NCBI RefSeq assembly: GCF_000296465.1
Contig: NZ_JH815203.1
Location: 682,001-746,000, forward strand
Direction of reading: 5' to 3'
Length of the DNA: 64,000 nucleotides
Source of the DNA: Barnesiella intestinihominis YIT 11860
GTDB taxonomy: Bacteria > Bacteroidota > Bacteroidia > Bacteroidales > Barnesiellaceae
A program made the position numbers and the translations under genes. The notes under the pieces were generated by a model. The model was given only the letters and a program-made list of their open reading frames with translations, searched no databases and was not told the DNA's origin. Below, piece by piece: positions 35,653 through 46,130 of the stretch; the first letter of the stretch is position 1; each line of letters begins with the position of its first letter.

Positions 35653-36726
35653 TTATAATTTATGACTTTGTGCCAACAAATAATAATCGAGAATAACCAT
35701 TGCTGCCATAGCTTCCACCACAGGTACGGCACGGGGCAATACGCAAGGGTCATGACGTCCTTTTGCCCTCAACACGGTCGGGTTTCCTTGCGAATCGACT
35801 GTCTCTATATCTTTCAATAAAGTAGCGACCGGCTTGAACGCGACTCTGAAATAAATATCTTCTCCATTGGAAATTCCACCTTGAATCCCACCCGAATGAT
35901 TGGTTCTCGCTACGATTTTGCCCTGTTGAGTTTCGAATACATCATTCATTTGAGAACCTCTGTATCTCACCCCTCCAAAACCCATACCATATTCAAAGCC
36001 TTTTACAGCGTTTATGCTCAACATCGCACTACCCAATGCGGCATGCAGCTTGTCGAACACAGGCTCGCCCAACCCTGCCGGAACATGTCGAACGACACAG
36101 GTAACAACACCTCCCACTGTATCGCCTTCTGACTTTACTTTTCCGATATATTCCTCCATTCGTTTTGCCATATCCGCATCGGGACAACGTACCGGATTTT
36201 TTTCTATCTCGTCGAAGTCATATCGATTATAATCGCCGGACAAAGACAATTCCCCCACCTGCGAAGTATACGCCCAGACTTCTATGCCCAGCCGAGTTAA
36301 AACAAGTTTTGCAAGAGCTCCGGCGACACAGCGAGCTATCGTCTCGCGAGCCGAAGAACGACCACCTCCCCGATGATCCCGTACCCCGTATTTCTGGGTG
36401 TATGTATAATCGGCATGCGAAGGGCGGAACACCTCCCGCAAATTATCATAATCCGATGAGTGTTGATTCTCATTATACACAAGAAAACCGATAGGCGTAC
36501 CGGTTGTCTTCCCTTCGAAAATCCCGGAGAGGAATTCTACCCGATCGTTTTCTTTACGAGAGGTGACAATCGACGATTGCCCGGGACGACGCCTGTTTAA
36601 CTCTCGCTGTATATACTCCATATCCACAGGAATACCGGCAGGCATACCGTCTACCACCCCACCGATCGCCCTACCATGAGACTCTCCGAATGAAGTAAGT
36701 GTAAAGAGATTTCCGAACGTGTTCAT
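35653..36726 (-). CDS. aroC: Chorismate synthase
   Basis: A 357-residue FMN-dependent enzyme catalysing the last step to chorismate, the precursor of aromatic amino acids and folate. Signature [18 protein letters not shown], the [23 protein letters not shown] stretch, [13 protein letters not shown] and [14 protein letters not shown] are all intact. It is the first gene of a leftward run with the dipeptidase and radical SAM genes, which have no obvious link to aromatic synthesis. Confidence 0.96.
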   Translation of the reverse strand: MNTFGNLFTLTSFGESHGRAIGGVVDGMPAGIPVDMEYIQRELNRRRPGQSSIVTSRKENDRVEFLSGIFEGKTTGTPIGFLVYNENQHSSDYDNLREVFRPSHADYTYTQKYGVRDHRGGGRSSARETIARCVAGALAKLVLTRLGIEVWAYTSQVGELSLSGDYNRYDFDEIEKNPVRCPDADMAKRMEEYIGKVKSEGDTVGGVVTCVVRHVPAGLGEPVFDKLHAALGSAMLSINAVKGFEYGMGFGGVRYRGSQMNDVFETQQGKIVARTNHSGGIQGGISNGEDIYFRVAFKPVATLLKDIETVDSQGNPTVLRAKGRHDPCVLPRAVPVVEAMAAMVILDYYLLAQSHKL

Positions 36727-36752
36727 CTCGATTATTGTATTAGTTAATTAAA

Positions 36753-36784
36753 CAAAGATAGTACAAACTAAAAGCAAAAACAAT
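36753..36784 (-). promoter_or_regulatory. Promoter of aroC
   Basis: Minus strand ATTG (36784-36781), 20 bases, TATCTTTG (36760-36753). A second TATATTTG is at 36873-36866. The remainder of the 341-base gap to the OmpA gene is AT-rich with only a TATTTTTG box (37036-37043) before that gene. Confidence 0.5.
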
Positions 36785-37068
36785 ACTCGCATGAATTATA
36801 CCGGTCATTCTATAACTTATAATACAAATATTTATCTTCCATATAGAACCTTAATCCTATTGTTACAAATATAGATAAGAGAACTAAAAAGCGAACGACT
36901 CCATTTTTCGACGATGGTACATTTTCCATAACATCGAACATAATAATCTCAAATACTGTTATTTATTTTCAAAGGAGCCATATACTCCTTTCCTCAAAAA
37001 AATAATATAAACAAATATCATATCGATTTTTTCTTTATTTTTGTAAATCAATTTCTAAAACTAAAAAA

Positions 37069-37782
37069 ATGAAGAGCATTAAAATTATGTCTTGTATATT
37101 GGCTGCCGGCATGCTATTTACAAGCTGTAACATGTCAAATACCGGAAAAGGAGCCCTTATCGGGGGAGGTAGCGGGGCCGCTGTCGGCGCCGGATTAGGT
37201 GCGATTTTCGGAAAAGGCAAAGGAGCTGCTATCGGTGCTGCCGTGGGTGCTGCCGTAGGAACAACGGCAGGAGCCCTTATCGGAAAGAAAATGGACAAAG
37301 CGGCCGAACAAGCCAAACAGGTAGAAGGTGCACAAGTCGAGCAAGTTACCGACAACAATGGATTACAAGCTGTAAAAGTGACATTCGACTCGGGAATCCT
37401 TTTCTCGACAAGCAGTTCAAACCTCAGTTCATCGGCTAAATCGTCTTTAAGTAAATTCGCTAACGACGTACTGAACCAAAATCGTGATATGGACGTCACT
37501 ATCTACGGATATACAGATAATCAGGGCTGGAAAAACTCGACAGCAGAACAAAGTTACCAGAAAAATCTGAACTTATCTCAGGAGCGAGCTCAAAGTGTAG
37601 CAAGCTATCTGCTGGCATGCGGAGTTTCCACGAACCAGATCAAATCTGTGCAAGGTATGGGCGAAGCCAATCCCATAGCCGACAACTCCACGGCAGCAGG
37701 CCGACAAGAAAATCGTCGTGTAGAAATCTATTTGTATGCAAGCCAACAAATGATTCAACAAGCCGAAGCCGGAACCCTTTAA
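37069..37782 (+). CDS. OmpA-family lipoprotein with glycine zipper
   Basis: A 237-residue lipoprotein (lipobox MLFTSC). A glycine-zipper segment (about residues 28-85, repeated GAAIGAAVGAAVG) could insert in or lie on a membrane. The C-terminal OmpA domain (about 105-230) is marked by VTFDSGILFSTSSSNLS, IYGYTDNQG, NLSQERAQSVASYL and GRQENRRVEIYL, with the conserved Asp and Arg that bind diaminopimelate of peptidoglycan. It likely tethers the outer membrane to the wall. Single gene with its own terminator. Confidence 0.92.
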   Translation: MKSIKIMSCILAAGMLFTSCNMSNTGKGALIGGGSGAAVGAGLGAIFGKGKGAAIGAAVGAAVGTTAGALIGKKMDKAAEQAKQVEGAQVEQVTDNNGLQAVKVTFDSGILFSTSSSNLSSSAKSSLSKFANDVLNQNRDMDVTIYGYTDNQGWKNSTAEQSYQKNLNLSQERAQSVASYLLACGVSTNQIKSVQGMGEANPIADNSTAAGRQENRRVEIYLYASQQMIQQAEAGTL

Positions 37783-37797
37783 GGAATAACGCCATCA

Positions 37798-37834
37798 TAA
37801 ATCCACTGACAGGTATATTCTGTCAGTGGATTTA
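37798..37834 (+). terminator. Terminator after the OmpA-family gene
   Basis: TAAATCCACTGACAG pairs exactly with CTGTCAGTGGATTTA. Confidence 0.8.
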
Positions 37835-37940
37835 TAAAATATGGGTCCAACAACTATTTATGTCATTCGATTGTATATACGATATAAAATCAGAATGAGT
37901 TTCTCCAAACATTAATTTGACACTAAAAAAGATCCGAATA

Positions 37941-38486
37941 ATGAAAACCGTTTATTTATTTCTCGCAACAGGATTTGAAGAAATAGAAGCTCTCACGATC
38001 GTAGATATGTTACGCCGAGCCGAAATCGATATTACAACTGTTTCCATATCGCGAAATCTTCAAGTTGAAGGAGCTCATGGAATAACTGTTACAGCCGATT
38101 GTACATGGGTGGAACTATCGACCGAAGATGCAGACTGGTTAATTTTACCCGGAGGAATGCCGGGAACAAAACACTTGGGAGAATGCAAACCGTTGGTTTC
38201 TTTATTGCAACGCCAAGCCGCTGCCAACAAGAACATCGCTGCCATTTGTGCCGCTCCGTCGGTTCTGGGCCAGGCAGGATTGCTTAACGGATATAAAGCT
38301 ACCTGTTATCCCGGATTTGAGCAATTCCTCACTGGCGCAACTGTAACAGGCGACAACGTGACTGTCGACCGAAACATTACCACAGGAAAAGGTCCGGGAG
38401 CTGCCATATCGTTCGCCACAGCCATCATCACCCAAATTGCCGGGGAAGAAAAAGCCCGTGAGGTCACGAGCGGCATGTTATTGTAA
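37941..38486 (+). CDS. DJ-1/YajL/PfpI superfamily protein
   Basis: A 181-residue flavodoxin-like protein of the DJ-1 type. It starts MKTVYLFLATGFEEIEALT, with the conserved early Glu, and carries the nucleophile-elbow Cys in AAICAAPSVLG near residue 98; the late GPGAAISFA segment is present. Family members act as redox-sensing chaperones or glyoxalase/deglycase-like enzymes; the exact activity is debated. The ATG at 37941 is the correct start; a TTG eight codons upstream is not needed. Confidence 0.92.
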   Translation: MKTVYLFLATGFEEIEALTIVDMLRRAEIDITTVSISRNLQVEGAHGITVTADCTWVELSTEDADWLILPGGMPGTKHLGECKPLVSLLQRQAAANKNIAAICAAPSVLGQAGLLNGYKATCYPGFEQFLTGATVTGDNVTVDRNITTGKGPGAAISFATAIITQIAGEEKAREVTSGMLL

Positions 38487-38510
38487 ATCTTCAAAACCAT
38501 ACAGATAAAA

Positions 38511-38537
38511 AATAGCCCCGGCAATGCCGGGGCTATT
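38511..38537. terminator. Bidirectional terminator between the DJ-1 gene and alaS
   Basis: AATAGCCCCGGC AAT GCCGGGGCTATT with A runs on the left and T runs on the right, serving both converging genes. Confidence 0.88.
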
Positions 38538-38566
38538 TTTGTCATATTACAAATTCAACTATCGAA

Positions 38567-41185
38567 TTATCCCACAATAGACGAAACCATCTTATCCAAC
38601 GCTTCGGTCAATTTGTCGGCATTCTTTCCGCCGGCTTGTGCGAAATAGGGTTGCCCGCCTCCGCCACCTTGTATCAACTTAGCAGCATCCCGAACAATCG
38701 CAGAAGCATTCTTCCCATCAGCAACCAAGTCATCGCTCAGCATAACAGTCAATAGAGGTTTATCTTTATCCCGGGTCGCGGTGACAAAAGCCAATCCTTT
38801 GGAGACTTCGCCTCGAAGTAAAAAGGCGATTCCCTTAACCATATCGGACGGCATCGGACCGATGAAACGAATAAGTTTCACGCCGTCTATACTCTCGGCC
38901 GATTTAACCATACGATCTTTCAAGACAATCATTTTCTCCTTAACATATTCCTCGGCCTGTTTCCTCAATTCGGCATTTTCATCGATGGCTTTATGAATCG
39001 CTTGTAACAAATTGGGAGCATTATTAAACAAGATTCCTATCTCTTTCAACGAATCTTGCAAGGCGTTCATCGTTTCCTCCACCCGAGCTCCTGTTATAGC
39101 CTCGATACGACGGATTCCCGCAGCAATCGAACTCTCAGTTATAATTTTTATCATACCGATATTTCCGGTATTGGATACATGAGTACCACCGCACAACTCG
39201 ACAGAAGATCCAAAACGAATCACCCGGACTTCTTCTCCATACTTTTCACCAAACAGAGCCATCGCTCCCATAGCCTTAGCCTCGGCAATGGGAACATTAC
39301 GATGTTCATCTAACGGGATAGCTTCACGCACTTTTCGATTGGCTATCATCTCGACTTTTCTCAACTCTTCGTCTGTGACTTTTTGAAAATGAGAAAAATC
39401 AAAACGCAACGACTGCGGAGAGACATAAGAACCTTTTTGTTCTACATGAGTTCCTAAAACTTCACGCAGAGCTTCGTGCAAAAGATGAGTCGCCGTGTGA
39501 TTACATGCAGTCGCCCGACGTGCCTCTTTATCGATAACGGCATGGAATGTAGCGGTCACATCTTCGGGTAATCGCTCGGCTATATGAATACTCAAATTAT
39601 TTTCCCGCTTGGTCTGTAATATCTCCACGATATCATTTCCAGAAATCAACTTTCCTGTATCGCCTACCTGACCACCCATTTCGGCATAGAAAGGGGTTCT
39701 GTCCAAAACAATCTGATAAAACTCGCGAGCTTTTTGTTTTACCTTACGATAGCGTAATATTTCGGCGTCGCACTCAGTCATATCGTATCCCACGAATTCG
39801 GGCTCACCCTCTTTCAATACAACCCAGTCGCCCGTTTCTACGGCAGCCGCATTACGAGCCCGTTCCTTTTGTTGTTGCATTTGGGCGTTGAACTCGTCGA
39901 TATCCACTCCTAACCCTTTTTCTTTCAATATCAACTCGGTCAAATCAAGAGGGAAACCATAAGTGTCGTACAACACGAAAGCATCCCGCCCGCTAATCTC
40001 GCTCTTACCGGCAGCCTTTGTATCGGCAGTTACTTTATCGAGCAACTTAATACCGGTTTCGAGAGTACGCAAGAAAGCATCTTCCTCCTCTTTAATTACT
40101 TTTCCGATAAGGACCTTTTGAGCCTTCAATTCAGGATAGGCATCTCCCATCGTTTCAATAAGAATGTCCAATAATTTATAAAGGAAAGCCTGCTTCTGAC
40201 CCAAGAATGTATACCCGTAACGTACAGCCCGACGTAAAATACGACGAATTACATAACCGGCTTTCGCATTCGATGGCAACTGCCCGTCGGTAATAGAAAA
40301 TGCAATCGTACGTATGTGGTCTGCAATGACACGCATAGCAATATCGACCTTAGGATCGTCGCCATATTTCTTACCGCAAAGACGCCCGATTTCCCCGATA
40401 ATTGGTTGGAATACATCGGTGTCATAATTAGACGTCTTTCCTTGCAACGCCATACAAAGCCGTTCGAATCCCATACCGGTATCGATTACCCGAGCAGGAA
40501 GAGGTTCGAGCGAACCATCGGCTTTACGGTTATATTGCATAAACACAAGGTTCCATATCTCTATCACTTGCGGGTGACTCTGGTTAACCAATTTCAATCC
40601 GTCGACTTCGGCTCTCTCGGCATCACTCCGCAAATCGATGTGAATCTCAGAACAGGGTCCACAAGGTCCCGTATCTCCCATTTCCCAAAAATTATCATGT
40701 CGATTTCCGTTAATTATATGATCTTTGGGCAAATGCGCTTCCCAATACGAGGCTGCCTCGTTATCTCTCTCCAAACCTTCGGACGCATATCCTTCGAATA
40801 CGGTAGCGTATAATCGGGCCGGATCTATTTTCAATACGTCGACCAAATATTCCCAAGACCAATCGATCGCTTCTTTCTTAAAATAGTCCCCGAACGACCA
40901 GTTACCGAGCATCTCGAACATGGTGTGATGATAGGTATCCAGTCCCACCTCTTCCAAATCGTTGTGCTTACCGCTCACTCTCAAACATTTTTGTGAATCC
41001 GCGACCCGCTTATATTTTGCCGGAACATTTCCCAAGATAATATCTTTAAACTGGTTCATTCCCGCATTGGTAAACATCAACGTAGGGTCATCTTTAATCA
41101 CCATCGGAGCCGAAGGCACGATCTGATGGCCTCGTTCTCTGAAAAAATCCTTAAAAGATTCACGAATCTCTTTTGCTGTCAGCAT
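38567..41185 (-). CDS. alaS: Alanyl-tRNA synthetase
   Basis: Class II synthetase, 872 residues, full length. The catalytic domain begins [15 protein letters not shown], with [15 protein letters not shown] and [13 protein letters not shown]-type motifs (here DTGMGFERL). The editing domain has the zinc-binding [11 protein letters not shown] and [10 protein letters not shown]. The C-Ala domain ends with [20 protein letters not shown]. Single gene, divergent from the M23 peptidase gene. Confidence 0.97.
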   Translation of the reverse strand: MLTAKEIRESFKDFFRERGHQIVPSAPMVIKDDPTLMFTNAGMNQFKDIILGNVPAKYKRVADSQKCLRVSGKHNDLEEVGLDTYHHTMFEMLGNWSFGDYFKKEAIDWSWEYLVDVLKIDPARLYATVFEGYASEGLERDNEAASYWEAHLPKDHIINGNRHDNFWEMGDTGPCGPCSEIHIDLRSDAERAEVDGLKLVNQSHPQVIEIWNLVFMQYNRKADGSLEPLPARVIDTGMGFERLCMALQGKTSNYDTDVFQPIIGEIGRLCGKKYGDDPKVDIAMRVIADHIRTIAFSITDGQLPSNAKAGYVIRRILRRAVRYGYTFLGQKQAFLYKLLDILIETMGDAYPELKAQKVLIGKVIKEEEDAFLRTLETGIKLLDKVTADTKAAGKSEISGRDAFVLYDTYGFPLDLTELILKEKGLGVDIDEFNAQMQQQKERARNAAAVETGDWVVLKEGEPEFVGYDMTECDAEILRYRKVKQKAREFYQIVLDRTPFYAEMGGQVGDTGKLISGNDIVEILQTKRENNLSIHIAERLPEDVTATFHAVIDKEARRATACNHTATHLLHEALREVLGTHVEQKGSYVSPQSLRFDFSHFQKVTDEELRKVEMIANRKVREAIPLDEHRNVPIAEAKAMGAMALFGEKYGEEVRVIRFGSSVELCGGTHVSNTGNIGMIKIITESSIAAGIRRIEAITGARVEETMNALQDSLKEIGILFNNAPNLLQAIHKAIDENAELRKQAEEYVKEKMIVLKDRMVKSAESIDGVKLIRFIGPMPSDMVKGIAFLLRGEVSKGLAFVTATRDKDKPLLTVMLSDDLVADGKNASAIVRDAAKLIQGGGGGQPYFAQAGGKNADKLTEALDKMVSSIVG

Positions 41186-41275
41186 AACAATTTAATTATA
41201 TTAAGTTCCACGGCTTTCTTTTTCGTTATCGAAATAGAAATCGCCAATACGGTATATTAATATTACCAAAAACAA

Positions 41276-41306
41276 TTTGCAAAAATAGCCCAAATTATTA
41301 TTTTTG
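41276..41306 (+). promoter_or_regulatory. Promoter of the M23 peptidase gene
   Basis: TTTG (41276-41279), 19 bases, TATTTTTG (41299-41306). A minus-strand TATTTTTG (41287-41280) may serve alaS. Confidence 0.65.
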
Positions 41307-41397
41307 TACCCATGTGCAGATAAAAAAATGCTTAGAAACATATTTTTTTACGGTCTATAAAAGCTTTTGCCAATAAGAATGAGCCGACAAATAATCA

Positions 41398-42369
41398 ATG
41401 AGTAAAAAAATATTCTACATATACAATCCTAAAACACTGACATACGAACGGGTATATCCTTCACTTCGCCAGCGCATCATCGTTGTTTTACGCCATTTGT
41501 TCGTCGGTAGCATACTAAGTATAGGGGTCATCGTCGCATTTTATTTTTGGTTCGGTTCGCCCAAAGAAGAGCTTCTGAAAATGGAAAACGAGCAAATGCA
41601 GACACAATATAAAGTGCTTTCCAAACGAGTCGACGCTGCGCTGGAAGTTCTGAATGATTTACAACAACGAGACGACAACATGTATCGGGTCATTCTGCAA
41701 GCCGAGCCTGTAAACGACGAAATCAGAAATAACGGAATATACAACCCCAGCCGGTACGAGAATCTGTTGCAAATGAGCGATGCGGAACTGGTTGTTTCCA
41801 CCAGTCAAAAAGTAGACAACCTCGCAAGGCAAGTATATGTACAATGTAATTCCATGAACGAACTCGTCAAACTGGCACAAGGCCAAGAGGAGCGCATAAA
41901 ACACATTCCGGCCATACAACCCGTTTCTAACAAAGATTTGAAACGAACAGCATCGGGGTATGGTTATCGAATAGATCCGATCTACAAGACCACAAAATTC
42001 CATCAGGGAATGGACTTTTCTGCCAATGTGGGAACCCCTGTTTACGTAACCGGAAACGGCCGTGTCGTTGAAACCGGCTGGCAACAAGGATTTGGAAACA
42101 CGGTAGTCATCGATCACGGATATGATTATAAAACCCGATATGCTCACCTCAGTAAAATACTAGTCCGTAAAGGACAAGAAGTCATACGAGGTGAAGAAAT
42201 AGCCGAAGTAGGCAATACGGGGAAATCCACAGGGCCGCATTTACATTACGAAGTTCTATACAAAGGGAAAGCACAGAATCCTATCAATTACTATTTCTTC
42301 GACCTTTCACCCGAAGATTACGACCGCATGACTCAACTTGCCGAAAATCAAGGGCGTGTAATGGATTAA
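41398..42369 (+). CDS. M23 family metallopeptidase (membrane-anchored)
   Basis: A 323-residue cell-wall endopeptidase. One N-terminal membrane span (about residues 35-55, LFVGSILSIGVIVAFYFW) is followed by a coiled coil (LLKMENEQMQTQYKVLSKRV) and the C-terminal LytM domain, with zinc ligands HQGMD, and HLHYE in GNTGKSTGPHLHYEV. The complete zinc set suggests an active enzyme that trims peptidoglycan cross-links, unlike degenerate EnvC-type LytM proteins. A MerR-type regulator gene follows after 11 bases. Confidence 0.92.
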   Translation: MSKKIFYIYNPKTLTYERVYPSLRQRIIVVLRHLFVGSILSIGVIVAFYFWFGSPKEELLKMENEQMQTQYKVLSKRVDAALEVLNDLQQRDDNMYRVILQAEPVNDEIRNNGIYNPSRYENLLQMSDAELVVSTSQKVDNLARQVYVQCNSMNELVKLAQGQEERIKHIPAIQPVSNKDLKRTASGYGYRIDPIYKTTKFHQGMDFSANVGTPVYVTGNGRVVETGWQQGFGNTVVIDHGYDYKTRYAHLSKILVRKGQEVIRGEEIAEVGNTGKSTGPHLHYEVLYKGKAQNPINYYFFDLSPEDYDRMTQLAENQGRVMD

Positions 42370-42380
42370 AAACAAATCGC

Positions 42381-42719
42381 ATGAAAGAACCTGTAACAAA
42401 TAAACAAAAACTATATTACACGATCGGTGAGGTATCGGACATGTTCAATGTAAACCAATCCTTACTCCGATATTGGGAAACAGAGTTTAAAACAATCAAT
42501 CCTAAACGATCCCCCAAAGGGACTCGTTATTATTCCCAAAAAGATATCGAAGAAATAAAGCTCATTCACTATTTGCTGAAAGAAAGAAAGTTGAAAATAG
42601 AAGGAGCGAAACAAGTGTTGAAACACAAAAGAGAAAGTACCGTTCGGTCCCAACAAGTAGTGGAACGACTGAAATCACTGCGTTCCGAACTAATTGCCAT
42701 TATGGAAGAACTGGAATAG
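42381..42719 (+). CDS. MerR-family transcriptional regulator
   Basis: A 112-residue protein with an N-terminal winged helix-turn-helix of MerR type: YYTIGEVSDMFNVNQSLLRYWE, then GTRYYSQKDIEEIKLIHYLLKE. A short coiled-coil dimerisation helix follows. No effector-binding domain or cysteine pattern is present, as in the small MerR proteins found next to M23 genes in Bacteroidales. It is co-transcribed with the peptidase gene; target genes are unknown. Confidence 0.9.
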   Translation: MKEPVTNKQKLYYTIGEVSDMFNVNQSLLRYWETEFKTINPKRSPKGTRYYSQKDIEEIKLIHYLLKERKLKIEGAKQVLKHKRESTVRSQQVVERLKSLRSELIAIMEELE

Positions 42720-42751
42720 CTTGGCTGTTAAGAAGGAAGATATTGACGATT

Positions 42752-43150
42752 TCAAGAAAGTTTCTTACACTTCCTAAACAAATAAGGTACACTATTCACA
42801 CCGAGAATAAGCCCCAGAATCGCCCCGCAACTATTGGCGAGAAAATCATACCAGTCCGCACTTCGACCCATAGACATAGCACCCTGCAACAACTCCATCA
42901 AGCCACCCCACACAATAGCCCCGCACACGAGCAAAATCAACTTGGGAGCGGTAAACTTCGATACCCGATATATATCGAAACAGCCTATCCAAACAAGCCC
43001 CAAATACATACAACCGTGTACCAGCTTATCGGCTCCTTCGAATAAATAAAACTCCTGACTATGTACCGGATTCTTAGCCAGAGACAAATATGTAATTACA
43101 ACCAATACTATAATCGTAGGGACAAACGCCAAAAATCTAAAAGGCCTCAT
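42752..43150 (-). CDS. VanZ-like membrane protein
   Basis: A 132-residue protein with four hydrophobic segments and the VanZ-like pattern: GADKLVHGCMYLGLVW, LLQGAMSMGRSADWYDFLANSCGAILG. It shares only the fold family with the teicoplanin-resistance VanZ; resistance is not implied. It converges with the MerR gene 32 bases away and has its own promoter. Confidence 0.87.
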   Translation of the reverse strand: MRPFRFLAFVPTIIVLVVITYLSLAKNPVHSQEFYLFEGADKLVHGCMYLGLVWIGCFDIYRVSKFTAPKLILLVCGAIVWGGLMELLQGAMSMGRSADWYDFLANSCGAILGLILGVNSVPYLFRKCKKLS

Positions 43151-43233
43151 ATCTATTCACGTAATCTTTACAACAAACAAAAAGGTACAATTATCTCCTT
43201 TTTACAGAAATACTTGCTTTTGCAATCCTTTGA

Positions 43234-43265
43234 CAAAGATAAAGTAAGCTAAGAATAAAAACAAA
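43234..43265 (-). promoter_or_regulatory. Promoter of the VanZ-like gene
   Basis: Minus strand TTTG (43265-43262), 20 bases, TATCTTTG (43241-43234). Confidence 0.65.
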
Positions 43266-43408
43266 TCACCCGATTTCTGCCAAGGATCAATCTACCTGTA
43301 TCTCCTGTCACAAAGGCCTCATTTTCATTTACGACAAAACCAAATCCATTTGCATTTGGTTATATAATCTATCATTCATTTTTCACAAAAAGGATTACAC
43401 TTTCATAG

Positions 43409-43433
43409 AAAAAGGGTTCTATTCCCTTTTTAT
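43409..43433 (+). promoter_or_regulatory. Hairpin with T tract upstream of the SNF symporter gene
   Basis: AAAAAGGG TTCTATT CCCTTTTT followed by ATTA. It precedes a TACTTTTG box (43469-43476), so it may end an unseen upstream transcript rather than attenuate the symporter. Another stem, AACCAAAT/ATTTGGTT, lies at 43338-43361. The gap 43151-43497 shows no gene. Confidence 0.35.
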
Positions 43434-43497
43434 TACGCTATTATATGGACAAATAAATTAAAATTTTATACTTTTGTAATTATATCTTGAACTAAAA

Positions 43498-44841
43498 ATG
43501 GGAGAACGGACAAAATTCGCGACCAAGTTAGGAGTAATAGCCACCACGGTAGGATCGGCGGTAGGATTAGGAAATATTTGGAGATTCCCTTATGAAGCCG
43601 GAATGAACGGAGGGGGAGCATTCTTAATGATTTACATTCTATGTGTTCTTATATTAGGTGTTCCGGTTATGTGTGCCGAATTCATTATCGGAAGGAAATC
43701 CAAATCCGACACGGTAGACGCATTCAAAAAATTAATCCCCGGCAGTCGATGGTACTACATCGGATATATCGGAATATTGGCCTCGATTCTTATTTTAGGA
43801 TATTATATGGTCATATCGGGTTGGACGCTCGAATATCTTTTTCAAGCAGCCTGTAACAATCTGACCGGAAAAACGGCAGCAGAATTCAAAGCTGAACAAA
43901 ACGCATTTATCCAGAACGATTTTCGGCCGTTACTATGGATATACATTTTTCTCTTTATCAACTATATCATCATATCCAAGGGTGTACAGAAAGGAATCGA
44001 AAAAATGTCCAACATATTGATGCCTATACTGTTCATTATTCTCATCGTTTTTTGCATACGATCGTTAACACTACCCGAAGCCAACGAAGGGCTGAAATTT
44101 TTCCTACACCCCGATTTTTCGAAAATCACACCCCAAGTCATCGTACGGGCAATGGGGCAAGCATTCTTCTCTTTAAGTTTAGGTATGGGTATCCTCATCA
44201 CCTATTCCTCCTACTTCAATAATAAAACTCATCTGATAAAAACAGCCGGCACGGTAGCGATACTCGACACAACCGTTGCTATTTTGGCCGGAGTAATTAT
44301 ATTCCCGGCTGTTTTCTCTTATGGTGTGGATCCTGTCGCCGGTCCCGATCTTGTATTTGTCACCCTCCCCAATGTATTCAATCAAATGCCGGTATCTGCG
44401 TTATGGTCTGCATTGTTTTTCTTACTCCTCACTGTGGCAGCTCTTACTTCCACCGTTTCTCTTTTCGAAGTTGCAGTTGCATTTTTTATCAACCACATGC
44501 ATCTGTCAAGGAAAAAGGCAACCCGGACAATGATGATCATTGTTGCCATATTAAGCACTATCTGCTCTCTTTCTATCGGTTCATGGAGCCATATACGCAT
44601 TTTTGGGAAAACCATATTCGATGCCTGCGATTACTTCTCAGCTATCATCTTGTTGCCGATAGGCGGACTGTTGATAAGTATTTTCATCGGGTGGATACTG
44701 AAACGAAATATCTCCCGGGAGGAATTGACTAACCGAAATAAATTGCACGAGCCACTATTCAACGCAATCTTTTTCTGTATCAAATACATAGCTCCAATCA
44801 TCATCATTTTAATCTTTTTATCAGGATTTGGTATTATCTGA
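43498..44841 (+). CDS. Sodium-dependent transporter (neurotransmitter:sodium symporter family)
   Basis: A 447-residue membrane protein with about eleven spans. The N-terminal signature is TTVGSAVGLGNIWRFPYEAGMNGGGAF, where the unwound TM1 binds sodium and substrate. It also has the YYMVISGWTLEYLF, AMGQAFFSLSLGMGILITYSSY and SLFEVAVAF segments. The substrate is likely an amino acid, but which one cannot be read from sequence. Its stop overlaps the next small gene by TGATG. Confidence 0.95.
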   Translation: MGERTKFATKLGVIATTVGSAVGLGNIWRFPYEAGMNGGGAFLMIYILCVLILGVPVMCAEFIIGRKSKSDTVDAFKKLIPGSRWYYIGYIGILASILILGYYMVISGWTLEYLFQAACNNLTGKTAAEFKAEQNAFIQNDFRPLLWIYIFLFINYIIISKGVQKGIEKMSNILMPILFIILIVFCIRSLTLPEANEGLKFFLHPDFSKITPQVIVRAMGQAFFSLSLGMGILITYSSYFNNKTHLIKTAGTVAILDTTVAILAGVIIFPAVFSYGVDPVAGPDLVFVTLPNVFNQMPVSALWSALFFLLLTVAALTSTVSLFEVAVAFFINHMHLSRKKATRTMMIIVAILSTICSLSIGSWSHIRIFGKTIFDACDYFSAIILLPIGGLLISIFIGWILKRNISREELTNRNKLHEPLFNAIFFCIKYIAPIIIILIFLSGFGII

Positions 44842-45131
44842 TGGCACTTAAAAACGATTCTTTTTTCTCATTATCGAAAAGCGAACGCAGAGCGACTCTG
44901 TTATTGATTATCATTCTGTTAATCCTCACAGGAGCTCGCATTGCGCAATACTACTATCATTCACGAGAAAAGGTTGAAGTTACAATGGAATACGAATCAT
45001 TTCAATCCGAACTGGAAGAATTCAATCGTTCTTTGAACCATCAAAACGAAAAAGCAAAAAATGCCGAACGGCAATCATCTAAAAGTTCCCGTCCTCCTAA
45101 AAGTTTAAAACCAGTTCCCCGGGAAGAATAG
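44841..45131 (+). CDS. Small membrane protein, N-terminal remnant of a helix-hairpin-helix protein?
   Basis: A 96-residue protein with one membrane span (LLLIIILLILTGARIAQ) preceded by FFSLSKSERRAT, and a Lys/Ser/Pro-rich tail (KSSRPPKSLKPVPREE). The first 40 residues resemble the start of Bacteroidetes ComEA-like helix-hairpin-helix proteins, whose DNA-binding domains would follow but are missing here. It overlaps the symporter stop by one base. Whether it is a shortened functional protein or a decayed gene cannot be decided. Confidence 0.6.
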   Translation: MALKNDSFFSLSKSERRATLLLIIILLILTGARIAQYYYHSREKVEVTMEYESFQSELEEFNRSLNHQNEKAKNAERQSSKSSRPPKSLKPVPREE

Positions 45132-45265
45132 TGCCAAAGAAGTTTTTTTAAATCCATACCTTACTATTCAACAAAAAGAATTATCTTCGCTTAACATAAC
45201 AGCAGGCCGGTATGCAATGCCTCTATCGGCAGGTCTTGTTATATGATTTCAAAACGTACAGCACT

Positions 45266-46129
45266 ATGTTCCAGTGGATACAAAAAGAACCGTTGTCTTT
45301 GAATCTTGGTGGAGAATTGGTTTCCCTATCGAGACCATTAATCATGGGAATACTCAATATCACCCCCGACTCTTTTTACCCCGGAAGCCGTACTACGGAA
45401 GAAGAACAAATCGCCGAGCGACTGCATAAAATGGTGAATGAAGGCGCCGACATCATAGACATAGGAGCCTACTCCTCGCGACCTAATGCCGATGACATCT
45501 CACCCGACGAAGAGATGAAACGACTTTCGAAGGGACTCGATATTATCCGCAAACTATATCCCGATGCACGAGTTTCGGTCGATACATTTCGTGCCGATAT
45601 AGCCGCTCGCTGTGTCCGGGAATACGGAGTACAGATGATCAACGACATATCGGGGGGAGAACTCGATTCTCAAATGTTCGAAACCATAGCCGAATTGAAA
45701 GTCGCCTATATTTTGATGCACATGAAAGGGACGCCCCAAACCATGATGCAACAAATCCGATACGAGCATATCATTCCCGAAATGCTTTACTATTTCTCAG
45801 AACGTATCGCCCGACTCGAAAGCCTCGGTGTCAACGATATCATTATCGATCCGGGATTCGGATTCAGCAAATCGGTCGACGACAACTACTTGCTCATGAA
45901 CCGACTCGACGAATTTACCCGTATAGGCTACCCCTTATTGGTGGGAATATCTCGTAAATCAATGATATATAAATACTTTGGATACACTCCCGAAGAAAGT
46001 CTAAACGGAACTACAATCTTAAACACGCTGGCTTTATTAGGAGGAGTCGACATTTTGAGAGTACATGACGTAAAAGAAGCTGTGGAAGCGGTAAAAATAG
46101 TTTCAAAAACCATACAATCCGTAAAATAA
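45266..46129 (+). CDS. folP: Dihydropteroate synthase
   Basis: A 287-residue TIM-barrel enzyme that joins p-aminobenzoate to the pterin in folate synthesis. It is the target of sulfonamides. The two PROSITE-type motifs are clear: IMGILNITPDSFYPGSR and GADIIDIGAYSSRPNAD, followed by SVDTFRADIA, NDISGG, LMHMKGTPQTM and DPGFGFSK. The ATG at 45266 (MFQWIQKEPL) is preferred over an earlier in-frame ATG at 45212, since the added residues are not family-like. cdaA starts one base after its stop. Confidence 0.95.
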   Translation: MFQWIQKEPLSLNLGGELVSLSRPLIMGILNITPDSFYPGSRTTEEEQIAERLHKMVNEGADIIDIGAYSSRPNADDISPDEEMKRLSKGLDIIRKLYPDARVSVDTFRADIAARCVREYGVQMINDISGGELDSQMFETIAELKVAYILMHMKGTPQTMMQQIRYEHIIPEMLYYFSERIARLESLGVNDIIIDPGFGFSKSVDDNYLLMNRLDEFTRIGYPLLVGISRKSMIYKYFGYTPEESLNGTTILNTLALLGGVDILRVHDVKEAVEAVKIVSKTIQSVK

Positions 46130-46130
46130 A

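Noticed and set aside
42752-43150. Glycopeptide (teicoplanin) resistance VanZ
   Set aside because: Only general VanZ-like membrane-family similarity; no van cluster. The ddl gene is an ordinary D-Ala ligase.
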